Numbered from the stretch's first letter, positions 1 to 15,660 are shown. The stretch is 64,000 nucleotides of DNA from Protula sp. h YS-2021 (GCA_949752745.1 OX457026.1:27900116-27964115), one strand, 5' to 3'. Numbers and translations: made by a program. The notes: generated by a model not told the origin, from the letters alone.

Positions 1-23
1 GAATGAAAAAATATGAAAAGGTG

Positions 24-103
24 GGTTTACTGGTGAATCAACACCTCGCCAGGGACCCTCTATTTGAATGGTTTACGAGTGAATTAACACCGCGCCAGGG
101 ACC
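24..103. repeat. Two-copy 34-bp direct repeat
   Basis: Positions 24-57 and 70-103 are near-identical 34-bp copies set 46 bp apart, both ending in cgccagggacc. Only two copies are visible and the left side may be cut by the window edge, so the wider repeat cannot be defined. Confidence 0.7.
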
Positions 104-319
104 TTAGCTTGTTGCGATTTCACATGTGAAAAGCGTTGAAACTACGTTAACACATGAAAAACCACGAGATATATTTAATAGTTTTTTTTATACACTCTGA
201 AGACAGCGCTTAAATTAATAACAATATTACACAGTTTAGTCAAATAAGTCTATTGTTCTTCATCTGTTTCACACTGTTCCACCTCACTGTCCATATCACT
301 TTTTCGTCGCGGCCGTCAT

Positions 320-341
320 CCTCCTCCTCCTCCTCCTCCTC
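320..341. repeat. (CCT)n microsatellite
   Basis: About seven CCT units, followed by a short related segment repeated at 341-365 (caacatatatcctcctcaac). Reading frames through it give meaningless acidic runs. Confidence 0.9.
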
Positions 342-534
342 AACATATATCCTCCTCAACATATACTTCTGGATATATCCAAAAGGTTCAAGAAAGTAAA
401 GGTTTTTGGTTTTATTCAAAAGTCTCATGAAACTTCTGGATAAATCCAAAAGGTTCAAAATAGTAACGGAGATTTGTGAATATATCCAGAAGTCCCATGG
501 AATTCTGGATACATCCAGAAATCTCGTTTTCTCC

Positions 535-1065
535 TCACTTATCGCTATTTTCTACACCGCAAACGTATCGGTATACAGATGTCTTACAAAACTTTTTTAT
601 AAGCCTCAGGAAACTTTACCAAATGCATTATTACCGGTAGACATTACCAAGAACATTGAATCCAAAGTGTGGAAACACATGTATATTGATCAATTGAAAC
701 TGAAATCAACTAAAATGCCGAAGCCCTTTAAGTTTACCAATGGTCAACATGTTCGCATTTCACACATGAAATACGTATTTCAAAGGGATTACCATATGAA
801 ATGGACACAAGAAGTCACAGATCGTTGTAAGAAGCATGGAATACACTTGCTTCAAGACTTTTTGATGATCATTTCTAAGAAGAAGAATTACAAACTTTTA
901 CAAAGGACGTTCATTCCGTGTATAAAATTGAAAAAGTGTGAAAACGCGGAAAAAGACCAGATGTGAAAGAATTGTTTGTCAAGTGGTTAGGCTGATCAAA
1001 GAAATTTAATAGTTGGGTAAAAAAATCTGATATTCAAACGCCGCGAAGCATCCGTTTATATTTCT
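535..1065 (+). pseudogene. Broken integrase C-terminus with chromodomain-like tail
   Basis: An open frame to 966 carries a stretch (about 715-830) of the form FTNGQHVRISHMKYVF followed by a KWT motif. This matches the post-catalytic SH3-like segment of DDE integrases of the transposon-derived F54H12.3/Polinton-like type, where the pattern is VGDxVRISxxxxxFxKGY...NW. Just before it, the segment ending in ESKVWKHMY fits the same region. After the stop at 966, another frame (about 961-1040) reads VKELFVKWLG, stop, KKFNSWV, which is a chromodomain fold signature interrupted by a TGA where Trp is expected. The catalytic core with its D,D and E residues is not visible upstream. I infer a dead remnant of an integrase-bearing mobile element; assignment to Polinton rather than another chromodomain integrase is uncertain. 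Confidence 0.6.
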
Positions 1066-1218
1066 GGTTTCTGGAGAATCAGGCAGCAAAAAACCTCTCC
1101 TCTGAAACGCTCATTGAACACAGAAATTATTCAACCATTTCTTACAAATTTTTCATGGCTCCATGATAATATATCATATTAGTGAAAAATAGTAAAAAAG
1201 GGTTTTTTTGTCTTTTTA

Positions 1219-1350
<132 letters not shown>

Positions 1351-1417
1351 TGTTATGTGCTATATTTAAGTATTGTTTGAAAAAAAGTTGAAAAAAATCT
1401 TGTGTGTGTTTTTACTT

Positions 1418-1600
1418 AACAAATCACACATATTCACAATTGATTCAACAACTTAACAAATCATAAATATCTACACTTGATTCAAAAACAATTTAACAAA
1501 TCAAAAATATTTACATTTGATTTAACAACAATTTAACAAGTCAAGATATTTACAATTGATTCAACAACAATTTAACAAATAAAATATTTACAATTGAATC
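1418..1600. repeat. About 40-bp AT-rich minisatellite, five copies
   Basis: The anchor aacaaatc recurs near 1418, 1455, 1495, 1535 and 1574, giving a period of 37-40 bp. Each unit has the form aacaaatc..atatttacaattgattcaacaacaattt with scattered substitutions. Confidence 0.85.
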
Positions 1601-1769
1601 ATTTTCACACGATGAAAACTTAATTATTGAGAACAGAAAAAACTTAATTATGCAAATCCTTGTTTGTAAATGCTATGAAAACTTTATCACGTCCGATCAC
1701 TTTCACGTGTACATTATGTGATAATTTTATTTAAATATTCATCTAAGTGCTCTTTTGAAATTTTGATAA

Positions 1770-1801
1770 TGACGTCCTCAATGACGTTACCTCTGACGTC
1801 A
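1770..1801. promoter_or_regulatory. Three TGACGT motifs at 12-bp spacing
   Basis: TGACGT occurs at 1770, 1782 and 1794; the last is a complete palindromic CRE (TGACGTCA, 1794-1801). TGACGT is the known half-site of CREB/ATF bZIP factors. No gene start was recognised nearby, so function is inference; the motif may simply be a 12-bp tandem repeat. Confidence 0.35.
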
Positions 1802-1963
1802 TCAATAAAATTTAAAGTCTTACTGAGCACTATGCTGAAATGACAGTTGAAATCGGTCCAGTAGTTTTGAAGCTATGCGCTGTTGAAGTTGGTATTTTTG
1901 CCTTATATAATGTATAGCCGGGGAGGGGGTAGGGAGGGTCTGAAAATGAAAATATCAACATGG

Positions 1964-2098
1964 TCTGAAACGTAAAACTGTCCAAAAATCTGATTTTCCC
2001 ATCTAAGGAGGGGGAGGGGTCCAGAGAAGAGAAATGAAGCAAAAATCTGAAACGTAAAACTTTACAAATATCTGATTTTTCCGCCTAGGGGGGGGGAG
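1964..2098. repeat. Two-copy 82-bp repeat with G-runs
   Basis: The segment beginning tctgaaacgtaaaact at 1964 recurs at 2046, each copy ending in a G-rich run. It is followed at 2150-2205 by a GTC-rich stretch of ggtccgtc/ggtcagtc words, similar in style to the heads of the periodic repeat elements later in the window, but no tandem core is seen here. Confidence 0.6.
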
Positions 2099-2399
2099 TC
2101 GCTTGTCAACTTTACAGGTAACTTAAAAGGTTCACTCAAGGCAACGTAGGTCGGTCAGTCGCTCAGCCGGTCCGTCGGTCCGTCGTTCGGTCAGTCACCA
2201 GTGTGGGGTCGGTAATAGGATTTTTATCTCTCATTTATGCCAACGGCATCCTGAAGTGTCCTCCATGCATTTTTACCAATGGTATCCAGAAGTCTCGTGC
2301 ATACATTTTTACCAACGGTCTCCAAAAGTCGAATGATACTTCTAGACATGAGATCCAAAAGCCTCGCCTCCACTCCACTACCATGATGAAATAAACATC

Positions 2400-4960
2400 A
2401 AATCAAAAACTGTCCACGAAAAACAGGAGATCATTGACTGAAAAATCGGCAGCTTAATGATAGTCAACGAAAAACTGGAAGCTGATCACGTAATAAACAG
2501 CAAATTAAAGACGGTCAATGCAGAAGAATAAAAGATTAAATTAGATTTGAGGAAAATAATAATGGCTCTGATTTAGCAAATGTTTGCCTGATAAAACATA
2601 TGTTTATGTCATTTTTAATCAACGCATTAAACATAACAAAATGCAAAAAGAGAGCTGATGAGAAATTTTTTATATTATCTTGTTGCATCAGACTCACACC
2701 GGTGGTGATCAGGAAACACACGAGAAAGACACCTGGCACATAAAAACTCACATTAAGGAACAGGATTATTTGCTGGCAATACACAATTTACACATAAAAA
2801 TATCAAAGACAGAAAATATTTCGCTTAAAGATACCCTAAGTCAGGTAAGAGAGAAAATCAGATTCTGCTTTCGATTTGTTTGTAATGCATATAGGTAATC
2901 TAGCTTATTTAGTTGTAAATGCGAACGTAGTGATTGAGCTGAAGATTAAATAAATTTCTTAGAAGACATTTCTTTGCAGTTGACGTATAAACAACGTACT
3001 TCAATGCACAGTTTAACTAATGTCATCCTTTTTTGACAAAATGTTATTTTTCTTCCACATTTTCCTTAAATTTAAATTTGTTGACGCAGGATAAGAGCTG
3101 AAAACAGTGCATAATCGATATTTGCTGCTATTCATTTTGCTATGGCTTTGTAGTTTTGTCAAATCCTGGAACAATCATAAATTTAATTAAAAAAGGACAA
3201 AACATGAAAAATGTCTTTCCTAAAGAGGGCTTTTTGTTATTGAAACAAAACTTAGCATTCAAGGAATTCAGTTCTTAGCTAAAGTCTTCTGCTTAATACT
3301 GTTACATACCTGAGCACTAGCTTCCTGACAGCTGAACATTTATCTCACTTTTTTGCTTACCATGTTTTAAACGATGTTTTAAGGACCAGGTATCAGCTAA
3401 AACAACTTGGAATAAAGAACTGGATAAAGCAAATTCAGGTTCACATCTACCATATCCGAACCATGCACATCACTCAACTGCAGCTCTGGTGTTGCTGCTA
3501 CTAGGGCATCACAGTCTACCACAGCAGCAGTGACGCAGCATAGACAAGCAAGATTTTGCCGGGGTTTGGCACGTTGTTAGCATAAGTGGTAGTATCTTGT
3601 TGGCTACACATAAGGGCTTTTTTTTATTTAGATCCAAACAGTAAGATACGTTATGTTCTTCTTTGGAGTTAATGTTGGTGCTCTTTCCTTACGGAGTAAA
3701 GTTTTCATAGTGTACAGATGGCATAAAACCATTGTTTATTTGCTATATCTCGCAATTCTTTTAATGGTTGCAATGAACAATTACATCATTTATAACCAGT
3801 GAACAATTAACTGCGCAGTGGAGATTTGTCACCTTCAACAAGAACACTTAGACCACCTCACCACTGAAAATTGATGCATCTCGTGTGTTTGTATGAAAAA
3901 CTGACACAGGTTTCAGGTCTTGTCGTGTCTTTTTAATTGAACACATGTACCATTATAAGAGTTTTCATCTACTATTGTCCTGACGCATATATTTTATAAC
4001 AATTACATTCCCTTGTCTTTTCAATAAATGAGCAAGATTTAGAGTTTTATATATAGTTATAGCTTTGTCTAAATTAATTTATGAAATGGGCTTCTGACCG
4101 TCACCAAGTGAAACAAGTGTGTACGAAGACATTTTAGTCTTAGAATAAGCTTTTATGCATTGAATTGTCCCGGAGGTGTTCTACCAGAAGCATAATAATA
4201 ACCTTAAACACCAATAAAACGGAATAAAGTGTTTGGCTGATGTCTCTTCCGGTAAACAGACAGCAACGCTTGATCCTGTGATCCTGTGATCCTCCAATTA
4301 GATCCTCCTGTGAAAAAATCCAACTGGAGCTGCTTGTTTGTTTCATCGTTTCGTCCAAGTATACTGGCAGTCATAATTGTGCATGAATTGAACTTCATAC
4401 TGGTAAATCATTTACTTTCTGCACATTTATGCGAAGATATTTATAGCATGTCAGACTCAAACCTTTTGCATATACTTAGCCATATCGTAGTATTTTCAAG
4501 CATAGAGAAAAAATGGCTTGATTTAGAAAATTGCATGGTTGTGCGGAAATGGACAGATCAATAGAGACTGCTTTAAAAAAGCTGAAAGCATATGTTCTGA
4601 CGAATTGCACAAGATGGCCGACTGTGGATAAAAAAGATAAAAAGCCATATACATGAATTTGACTGTTGATAATTTTCCATTCTGAAACCCATTATTTGCA
4701 ATCCTATATTTCCCTTTTCATTTGATAGTACCTAGTGAAATGCAATACGCATGTTATCTTCACATATTTGCGTTATTTACAATTTCACAAATCTCACAAT
4801 TTCGTCGTTCACATTACACAATTACCTCATTCTCATTTTGTTTGCATTTTTTGCATTTGTATGAATTAACTGTTACATAGCAGAGTAATTTCATAATTAA
4901 ACGGCTTCTTGCAGTAGCTATAAGGGTATGTTTATTATTTTAGTATTGAAATGTTCGACT
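2400..4960. other. AT-rich stretch without recognisable gene
   Basis: Open frames here are short, lack recognisable domains and have no convincing splice context. A small run of gatcctgt words lies at 4270-4290. Nothing else is supported. Confidence 0.6.
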
Positions 4961-4962
4961 TT

Positions 4963-4988
4963 GAGAGAGAAAGAAAGAAAGAGAGAGA

Positions 4989-5028
<40 letters not shown>
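4963..5028. repeat. (GA)n microsatellite
   Basis: About 66 bp of GA/GAAA repeats with a few interruptions. Confidence 0.95.
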
Positions 5029-5032
<4 letters not shown>

Positions 5033-5584
5033 AATATGTGTTTTTGACAACGTTTATGGGCAATATTGGTTTTACTTAAGGGAGAGGGTGTCGCCGCTAA
5101 TTGGAGCACGGTCTAATTAACTGAAAGTTTGTTAGTATAGAGTTATTTAATATTGAAGGTACATTACACATAAGCAGTTACAAGAGAATATATGACATAC
5201 CAAATATATAGAAAGGACACTAGAGTCTAAAGGAACTTGGAGTTCCCCTGTCCTTGAGGTTGATTAATATGGTCAAAATAAACAAAGAGTGACAATTGAC
5301 ATAATTTTTCAGTTAACATTGAGTTTATGTCTTTATTGTGCAGAAAAAACACGCTTTACAAATAAAACATGTTAACTAGTCTTTAATCTTTATTTCAGAA
5401 ACAAAGGGGAATTAAATTTTAGAGCAAAAGCTGAATCTTGTATTCAAACATGTTCATTTCTTACTAAAAAATAGAGCTTTTAATTTTAGTGAATTAATAC
5501 TTTAGGCTTGGACCGTTTTAGATTTTCATCATTTCCGTGCCTTTACAGACAAGAAAAGAGCGTCATCTGAGTGAATAGGTAAAT

Positions 5585-5590
5585 TTTATT
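5585..5590 (-). terminator. Poly(A) signal for the CAP gene
   Basis: On the minus strand AATAAA lies 54 bp beyond the CAP stop codon at 5644, a typical position for a cleavage/polyadenylation signal. A second AATAAA lies about 250 bp further on, near 5331. Confidence 0.55.
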
Positions 5591-5643
5591 CTGTTCTGTT
5601 GTCATTAAACTTGCCAATGTTGCAGCTGAAAAATAGCAATATA

Positions 5644-8600
5644 TCAAATATTTGAACAGGTAAGAGCGCATTCATTATTGGCCCATTTGCCATACACAGG
5701 ATCATTACAATACTGGAAAATCCAGATCGTACACTCGTCATTTTTATCCATTAGTTCGATGTATTCAGTTTCATATGGTTTCTCTCCCACATAATTTCCT
5801 GAAAATGAAGCAAAAAAGGTAAAAGTAAGCAAAATAATAATTGACACCACAATACTAATATCCTTACAACGAGTTGATACTTATATAATTATAATTTTGC
5901 TTAGGGAAACCAACATAAGCGCTCGACTTGAAAACGCAAAAAGTCTCCTTACTTAAAACACCGACGGCGCATAAACCTCTGGACAAAATCCGCCCGGGAA
6001 AAGTCGCTCAAGGTTAAATACAATCCGGATAAAAACCTCCTAAATGTTTTAGCATATTTATGGAGTCCAGTGCCATTCATAATAATTTCAGTTGCAGTGG
6101 TCATGAACTGATTTGTAAGTTTTGTGAACAATTGTTGATTGGTAATTGGTTAATTACACCTACTCTAGAGACTTTCCAAAGCGCAGCGTTCTAGATTGCA
6201 TGGAGTTGCCTTCAGCATCAAACTTTGCAATTCCGCTGCGTCGATCAGTGAATGTGGTAATGTATGAGACCGCAATTGCAAATTCCCTTTAATTGTTTTT
6301 CTTATCAAACTGCAATTGCACGTCTTATACGAAATTGTATTTGATATTTCCTGTACTGGGGTTAATTTGATGATTTTATTTGTGATAACCTTCACATTCT
6401 ATTTAGATTTATAGAAGTACAGTACTTAATGGTTTATTATTTATTTTTTGTAACCAAACATTAAAAATAAAAATAAAAAAGTGTTACTCTGTCAGTTTAA
6501 AACATTCAGTGGTTTACAACTGGGTGAATTTTGACCTAGAGCGTCGTTATCCTGGCGGATTTTGTCCTGTGTCTTCTAACCTGCTTTGAGGTCTGAATCT
6601 TTGAACTCTTTAAGGCTGATGCAGATTATGATAATACCCCTGAGATAACTAAAGGATTTGTACTTCCTTTTTCTTTTCCAATGTTTTTCAATCCTAGCAT
6701 TAACTTGGTTTACATTGACTTAAAAAGCTGCACATGTGCAGTTGCACGATAGATTCAACTTCATTTAGATAACATAAAAATAGGAATGAATAGGTGGCGC
6801 AGTTATGCCATAGCTTTGATATAATTACGCCGAAAATATACGATTATTAGATGATGAGGTATGTAAGATTACCTGCGGGACTGTAGTTACAGACAAGAAG
6901 CCACGCGCTACCGTCTTTCATGTCTGTTTGCAATGAACCATCAATATCGAACAGTTGTTTACAATTCTTGTAACCACACCCGACCTAAGCGAATTAATAG
7001 AGTTGTTTGAGGCTTAACATAAACTAGACCGTTTTTGCTATTGGCCTGTGAATTGTGTCAATAAAATGCCTGGAACAACATTTTGAAAATGCACTGCAAA
7101 AGTTTGAATGATGATGTAACATCGATAAAGCCTTTTGGTCAGTAGTCTATTAATTAAGCGCATGATCATGAATATAGCTTGCTTTATCATGTCTCGTCAT
7201 GTATCCTTTGAAAATTTTAGAGGGAGTGGTTTATGAAATGCATAGATTATAAAAATTTAAAAAATTCATGAAAAAGTTTACATCATTGAGAAGATAAATT
7301 CTACGGCACTTAAATATTTTAATTAAATGTTATAACAAAACGCTTTTAATTTTATCTTGTATTATTTTTGTTTCATATTTTATGTTCTAGAAAAAAGACT
7401 TCCACATTAACAAACCCGCATTTTTAACTAATTAATTTATATGACTGAAACAGAACGCTTAATTTCTTTTATTTTGCAATTCTTTATGAAAAAATGTTTA
7501 ATAAATTTTGATATTTTCATGACAAAAGGGCAATTGATGTGAAGATAAATAATAGATGTAATGAACAAAAATGCTAGGTGAATTCATTTAAATTAACTCT
7601 CTTAAAAAGGGTTTGACAAGTCAGGATACCGTAGAATTGTGTTTTGTAAAACAACAACCACTGAGGAATCAACCTTTTATATATAAAAAACCGAACAACT
7701 GGATATTTTAAGAAAACGTTCGTGTTTTTTATTAGCAATATTTTCGCTGAATCCCCAGTGGATCCGCATTGTAAAAAGGTCTTATGCACAACAAATCAAA
7801 CCAATATATGAATTGGCTATATGATAACGATGATAGAGAGAAACATGCCACCACTTGTAACAATCAATCCAGTAAAGCAAAAGTTTTAAATCTCCATGTT
7901 TTACCCAAAAAATGGATTCATTGACAACATTCTCTATGACGTAGGCCGGATATGGTTTAACATTATACAAAAGTCGTCTGTGTGATTAATATCTGCAACT
8001 TAATGTGCGTAAAAGCTGTTATATCATAGGGCTGATACAGAATGTATAGAAAATACAATACCTTTGTCGTATCCGCCCAAACAAGCTGGGTATAATGACC
8101 ACAGACAGCATAGCATTGATCATTTTCGAGATCATAGTCGGCCTTTTCCGATTCCCACCGATAAACGTGTTGTGCGATATCATCGTCTATAGTGCTTTGC
8201 CTGCTGCCATACCAGCCTAAGTTTTGTCCCATTCGCAAACCGGTACAATCATACAGCACATCATGGGCAAACCTTCAAAGTCATAATTTTGGATGGTAGC
8301 TTTACATAAAACCAATTTTTGGAGATTTGAAACGTTTTGAAAAACAAATTCGTTTATGTTATTGTGTAAAAAAATTTGGTTTTTCGTATAATAAAGCTGG
8401 TAAAATACGCATTAAAATCCTGCGTTTTATGTTCTACATTTAAAATACATAGCAAAAGCATAACAAATGAGACACGCAATTAACTACAATCAAATCTTAA
8501 ACTTCGAATAAAACAGGTTTAAACTAAGAAAAATTGTGAGATAAATAAAAACAGTTGCAATTTTCGGGCCAGAGAAGCTATTTATATTATTTTAATTCTG

Positions 8601-9956
8601 TGAATGGAATCGCTCTGTCAGGGTGTGTGTCTAGGCCTTTCTTTTCTTTTAGGGGGGAGTTAATATCATGAACTAAGTAGAGCTAGTTTTCTTATACAGC
8701 TGATAAGAGGCCACTTTTTGATTTTCGTGAAACATACTTCACAAAGTGGGATAAACGTTGGGAGTTAAAATCAAAACACAACAAATTGCAAGAAATTAAC
8801 CATTTGCAATAGACAATGTCATCAAAAATCCTGAATAAACGCTAAGCCAATATCAAATTGCTTTTGTGCTGACCTGGGATGTAAATCTGGAGCAAAACGC
8901 TTCTTGCAACTCACCGGCAGCTGTCGGCTAGTTCTTGTGCCCTTGACGCAAGGCCATCGTCCCATGTTAGATCTACGAGAGCTTCGAAAGGGGCGGGTTG
9001 AGCGTTGTGTCGGGCCTGGTTATGAGCGTTTAACAAGATTTGCTTTTGGGTTGCATCCAGCGAGGAAGAGGCTGTGCAGCTGTCACGCTTTGCCACTGAA
9101 TGCGATTTTCCATGTCTAAGTATCAAAGGGCATTATTTGGAAAGATTCGTTAATCTCGATGAGACCCTTACCTTATCTGTTAATTTCTAACATCAATAAT
9201 AAAATGACACACTTCACAGTCTTACAATAATGTTGACAAAACAGTATTGCATAGAGCTATGGAGGGCAGGAAAGGATAGAAATTATCATATTGCCCTCTA
9301 TTTTAGCTGCAACCAATTGAGACATTAAAAATAACAAGAAAAAAATGGCAATATTTACATTTCAAGCACTATGTGATGCACAATATTTTAAATAACTTTA
9401 CAGAATTTCATGCAGCAGGTAGAGAACCCTTAGAAACTGCAACAGCTGGTTCAGCTGAAACTTGCCTATGGATTATAATGAACTACAAATTTTGATTTCT
9501 TATTTTGTAAATGCGTATTGGATTATTACGATGACTTTATTTTAATGCCTTCACTTATTCAAAGCCTGATATTAGTATCTCCAGGTTTGATTATTTAAAA
9601 CGCCATCTATAGATACTGACTTTAATTAATTATCAAGAATTTTTCGTTTTCGCTTCTTATTCTAATAACGCTTAATATTTAGAAAATTCTCCAAACTCAG
9701 ACAACCTTTTGGAACTCTCTCTTAATATAAATGTAAAGCGCAGCTTTTAGGACTGTAAAGCGCAGCTTTTCTCCAGCACTCCAACAATTTTACACATGTA
9801 CTTTATATGGACAACCTACAAACTGTTTGCTTCAACAAAAGTATGACTTTGATATGCAATTGCGTAGTCATTTTGAACAACTATAGGTACTTACTCAGCT
9901 GGAGTCCCAAGCACAAAGCCAACATACACCATAAACTGCAAGACTGAGAACGACAT
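5644..9956 (-). CDS. Secreted CAP-superfamily (CRISP/GLIPR-like) protein, five exons
   Basis: Exons on the minus strand: 9956-9895, 9115-8915, 8272-8062, 6984-6873 and 5798-5644. All junctions have AG/GT borders and phases agree (2, 2, 0, 1), giving about 246 residues, a normal CAP length. Residues 1-17 form a hydrophobic signal peptide. A KR dibasic site at about 30-31 precedes the mature region. The CAP core (about 45-190) shows HNQAR with the conserved His near 52, a central segment GQNLGW near 105, and the signature GHYTQLVWADTTK split by intron 3, with its conserved His near 147. The last exon holds a short cysteine tail (ECTIWIFQYC...KWANNECALTC) resembling a partial ShKT/CRISP-type hinge. 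CAP proteins are extracellular and serve in defence, reproduction or venom; which applies here cannot be told. The start is chosen for its signal peptide and upstream TATA. Confidence 0.88.
9732..9770. promoter_or_regulatory. Duplicated palindrome in CAP intron 1
   Basis: The 17-bp word tgtaaagcgcagctttt occurs at 9732 and 9754. Each contains the palindrome AAAGCGCAGCTTT. It lies in the first intron of the CAP gene, about 130 bp past exon 1; a regulatory role is only a guess. Confidence 0.3.
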
Positions 9957-10027
9957 TGTTTAGAGAACTTTTATAAAACCCTTGTCAAATCCAAGACTTT
10001 AAGTAAAACTCAGCATAATTTTGTAGC

Positions 10028-10036
10028 TTTATATAT
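10028..10036 (-). promoter_or_regulatory. TATA-box candidate for the CAP gene
   Basis: On the minus strand TATATAAAG lies about 72 bp upstream of the CAP ATG, so transcription would start roughly 40 bp before the ATG. A second TATA-like word near 9970 is too close to the ATG to be the better choice. Confidence 0.45.
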
Positions 10037-10059
10037 GTGCTGTGTGTTGACTGATTAAG

Positions 10060-13000
10060 CTTGATGATCACGAAGTAGGAAGTTAACTAACATTTGGCAG
10101 TTTACTTTGAAAGGAAATGAATAGTGTCTTGTAGCAAATTAGTTTCCATATTGATATTTTCTAATAACACAATGATTTGATTGTCAACAAAACGTGCTTT
10201 ACACATAGTTGTTTTTAGTCTAATTGGATTTTACCATGCAACACTCTTTATTGGTAACTCTAATACAATACTCAATATTGGAACTGTGTTAATTAAACAA
10301 GTTTAACTTTTAATACATACGCTGTTTTCTTACATAACAACAGAATACAGTAACATTTACTCAATCTATTAAAATACCATCTGAATACCCAGAACTATAC
10401 ATCCAATACAAAATTAGGCATTTGTTATATCCACAATGAACCTTGTCTACAACAGATTTATGAATATTTATGCGTGTGTTATGCCAGGAAAAATACGTGA
10501 CAACTGTCCCTGTTAGAAAATTTTAAGCATAAAGTAATTACATTTAACTATTATTTTATTAACTACCACATTCATTTATAAAGAATTTTGGCTGATTGTA
10601 GACGTTATTGGTTTCCACTCTAAATATGAAACTATATTATGTATCCAGAACGGTTTTTGTGGTCAGTGATTTCTTCATTATAGCATAGCGTGGCGATCGA
10701 TTTTTCGGGATATTAAAACTGTGTTCAGGTAAAAAATTAATTAGTTGATCGAAGAGATAAACAATTAATTGAGCCAAGTAAATAAAGCTGCATCTGAACA
10801 ACTATTGACATGGTTATTAGACAAATATTGGTAAACTGGCGCTAAGGGTCAAGCAATAAATTAATACAAGCAAATATTAAAAAGTAGTGTACTGACTGTA
10901 GTGACTGCTTTAGTTCTGAAACCCACGGAATTTCATTTATCATCAATTTAATTACCAAAAGCACAGATCAATGCGTATGCCTCAAGGATCAATTATATTA
11001 CTTTAACTATATTAAACATAACTTAAACGTATAGGTGATTTAAATATGAGATTTTTAATCACAGCTATTTACAGCAATGGCCGTTCATTTACAATGATTC
11101 AGAGGTGACACTATGAACAGATTTTGTCCTTTTTCATTTAGAAAAGCTAGGGAAATAAACACTTTACATGTTACTCGAGTAAGACCGGTGCTTCCGGAGC
11201 TTCACCCGTGGGTGACATGATTTTAAAGAGACAATTAACCAGATACTTCATATGACTGTTTAAAGCAATATGTTTTATAAGTATTTTTGATAGATTTTAT
11301 ATAATTTATGTAGGTCTTTCTTTACATAGTAGGGCTGCGTGCCAATTTTCAACAGTATCTTGCATGCGATAACTGATTTTTGGTCTATCATGATAACAAA
11401 ATTAAATTATTAATCTATATCCGAAATTAAAGTTTTCAACAATTCACAGTTCATTTTCATTAGATGTCTCTAATACAATAAGTTCCTCAGAGTCAAAGAG
11501 TTCCATTTTTGTGATCAAGTTTTGTCTGGAACTGTTTTGTTAGACTACAATATTACAATCTGGTAGTTTTCAATAATAATTTCAGTTCTTCGGAAAATAT
11601 AGATAAGGACTGATATCTAAAAAGATATCAATATCTTTACTTTTTGAGTAGTTCATAAGTACTTTTATTACTCTTGAGTTTAACATGTCACGTGTTTATC
11701 AACCAAAGCCCACTGATCGTAGAAGACATATCACTTGTCAGAAAGAGACAGATGTAGTTAAAACAAAATAAAATCAAAACAAGTTGAATGGTAAATTTAG
11801 CTACCATAGTTTGGGTGACTACTTTAAAACATTTATTTTTTTATGTGTAGAATAACATGCATGCTTTCCAGAACAGGATGACATTTTGTTACTGTGTTAG
11901 AGTTTCACTTCATTTTTGCCTTTGTGCAACAGCATTCGCAGAATACCCAATGTACTCGTGTCTCGTTTGAAGTTCCTGTGATAATAGGTTAAATAGTCCC
12001 AACATGAATAAATTCCTTGAGATTATAAATGAATCATATTTTTCTATTGCCCGCATTGGCATTATTTAAAATGAAATCATAATATCCATGATTAGTGAAA
12101 CACAAATGCATATAAGAATAGATCATGTGTAAAGTGGGTATAGATTGTGGATGCTACCACCTCCTGTTGCCGAATTGTTGGCAATTTCAGTTACGTAAAT
12201 ATGGGAAAATTTTTGCAGTTTCATCAAAAATGTGCAAATAGAAAAGCAAAAATTAACATGTTATTGGATACTGGAAAAAATCGACAACCAAAAAGTAATC
12301 GTCATTTAATGATTTTTAAAATAGGACTGATAACTGCAAGAGGCAAGTTACAGTTTTGTAACATTACATTTGTATCTGTGTATCAATTACATAAACATAT
12401 TTGGGATAAAACTTTCAGATCTTGTTTAAAGCTTCACAATAATTTCTAAAAGACAAAGCGTAGCACACATATATCATTTCTAATAACAACAACTTATTTC
12501 ATTTGCAAATACTGTGCTCTTTCGCTGAAAATGCTAAATATTCTACTGGAACAATTTTCTACTTTCTTTTGTAAGCGTTTATATAATTTTGCGTATTTAA
12601 AAAAATAGCGGCAGTAATGTCTTGAATGTTATTCATATAGGTTTGCATCCAATTCCTTACAACATTTAGAATTGTTTCGTTTTGAATTCGAAAGAATTCA
12701 CTTCATGACATATCAAATATATTTTAGTTCGAAATATCCAATAGCAGCATCAGCTGTAAGTATCTCCCGTATGGGTTTCAGTAAAGGAATTTTTGACTTG
12801 AAGAGTGGGCATGCCCTCTCACTGAAATGGAACAACTGAATGAAAAATATTCACTGAAACGGTACCTTACTTGTCATTTAGCTATTTCAATGCTTAAAAG
12901 TTTAACTAAATAACTACTTTAACCATTCTTCAGCTGTAGCATTAAGTTATTCAATAGTTCTAAGTAAATTGCTCTAGAATACTATCGCTCAAAGCAAAAC

Positions 13001-13450
13001 CCTAACCGTTTTACTGCTTTACTTAAATTTGCACTTGAAATTTTAATCAATATATCAACTATTTTGCTTTAAGAATTAGTACTCTTTTTCGTTGCAAGAA
13101 CTTGTACATCTAGAATGTCTTTATCAGCACTTTGATTTTAACTTACTGACTGAAAACCGATTTAATTTAGATTCTTTATGTGGAGTTTTATAAACGATCA
13201 TTTATCATAATATTATTTGTTTTGTGTTTTAGAATGGGTATTTTTAATACTGGATGTGACATGTGCCTTGACAAAGCTTGAAAATGATTCAGGGGTTATT
13301 TTCTCTTAAACTACTATTTTATTTGGTAATTTGTGGTCTGTTTGAGCACTACTGACCTCATCCTAACATCAGCACTGTAACGTCCCAGTCAGTAACGTCT
13401 GTCCTCGTTCTACAGTTGTTATCCTGAAGTTCCTCCATCAGATGTTAATT
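10060..13450. other. AT-rich intergenic stretch, no gene seen
   Basis: No domain, splice pattern or tandem structure was recognised. A 100-codon open frame at 12147-12449 is compositionally like its surroundings and has no recognisable motif. Confidence 0.6.
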
Positions 13451-13454
13451 TTGT

Positions 13455-15660
<2,206 letters not shown>

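Noticed and set aside
8904..9119. Plus-strand 71-codon frame over CAP exon 2
   Set aside because: The opposite strand encodes the conserved CAP segment with matching splice sites; this is its shadow.
12147..12449. 100-codon plus-strand frame
   Set aside because: No recognisable domain, AT-biased composition like its flanks, no splice or promoter support.
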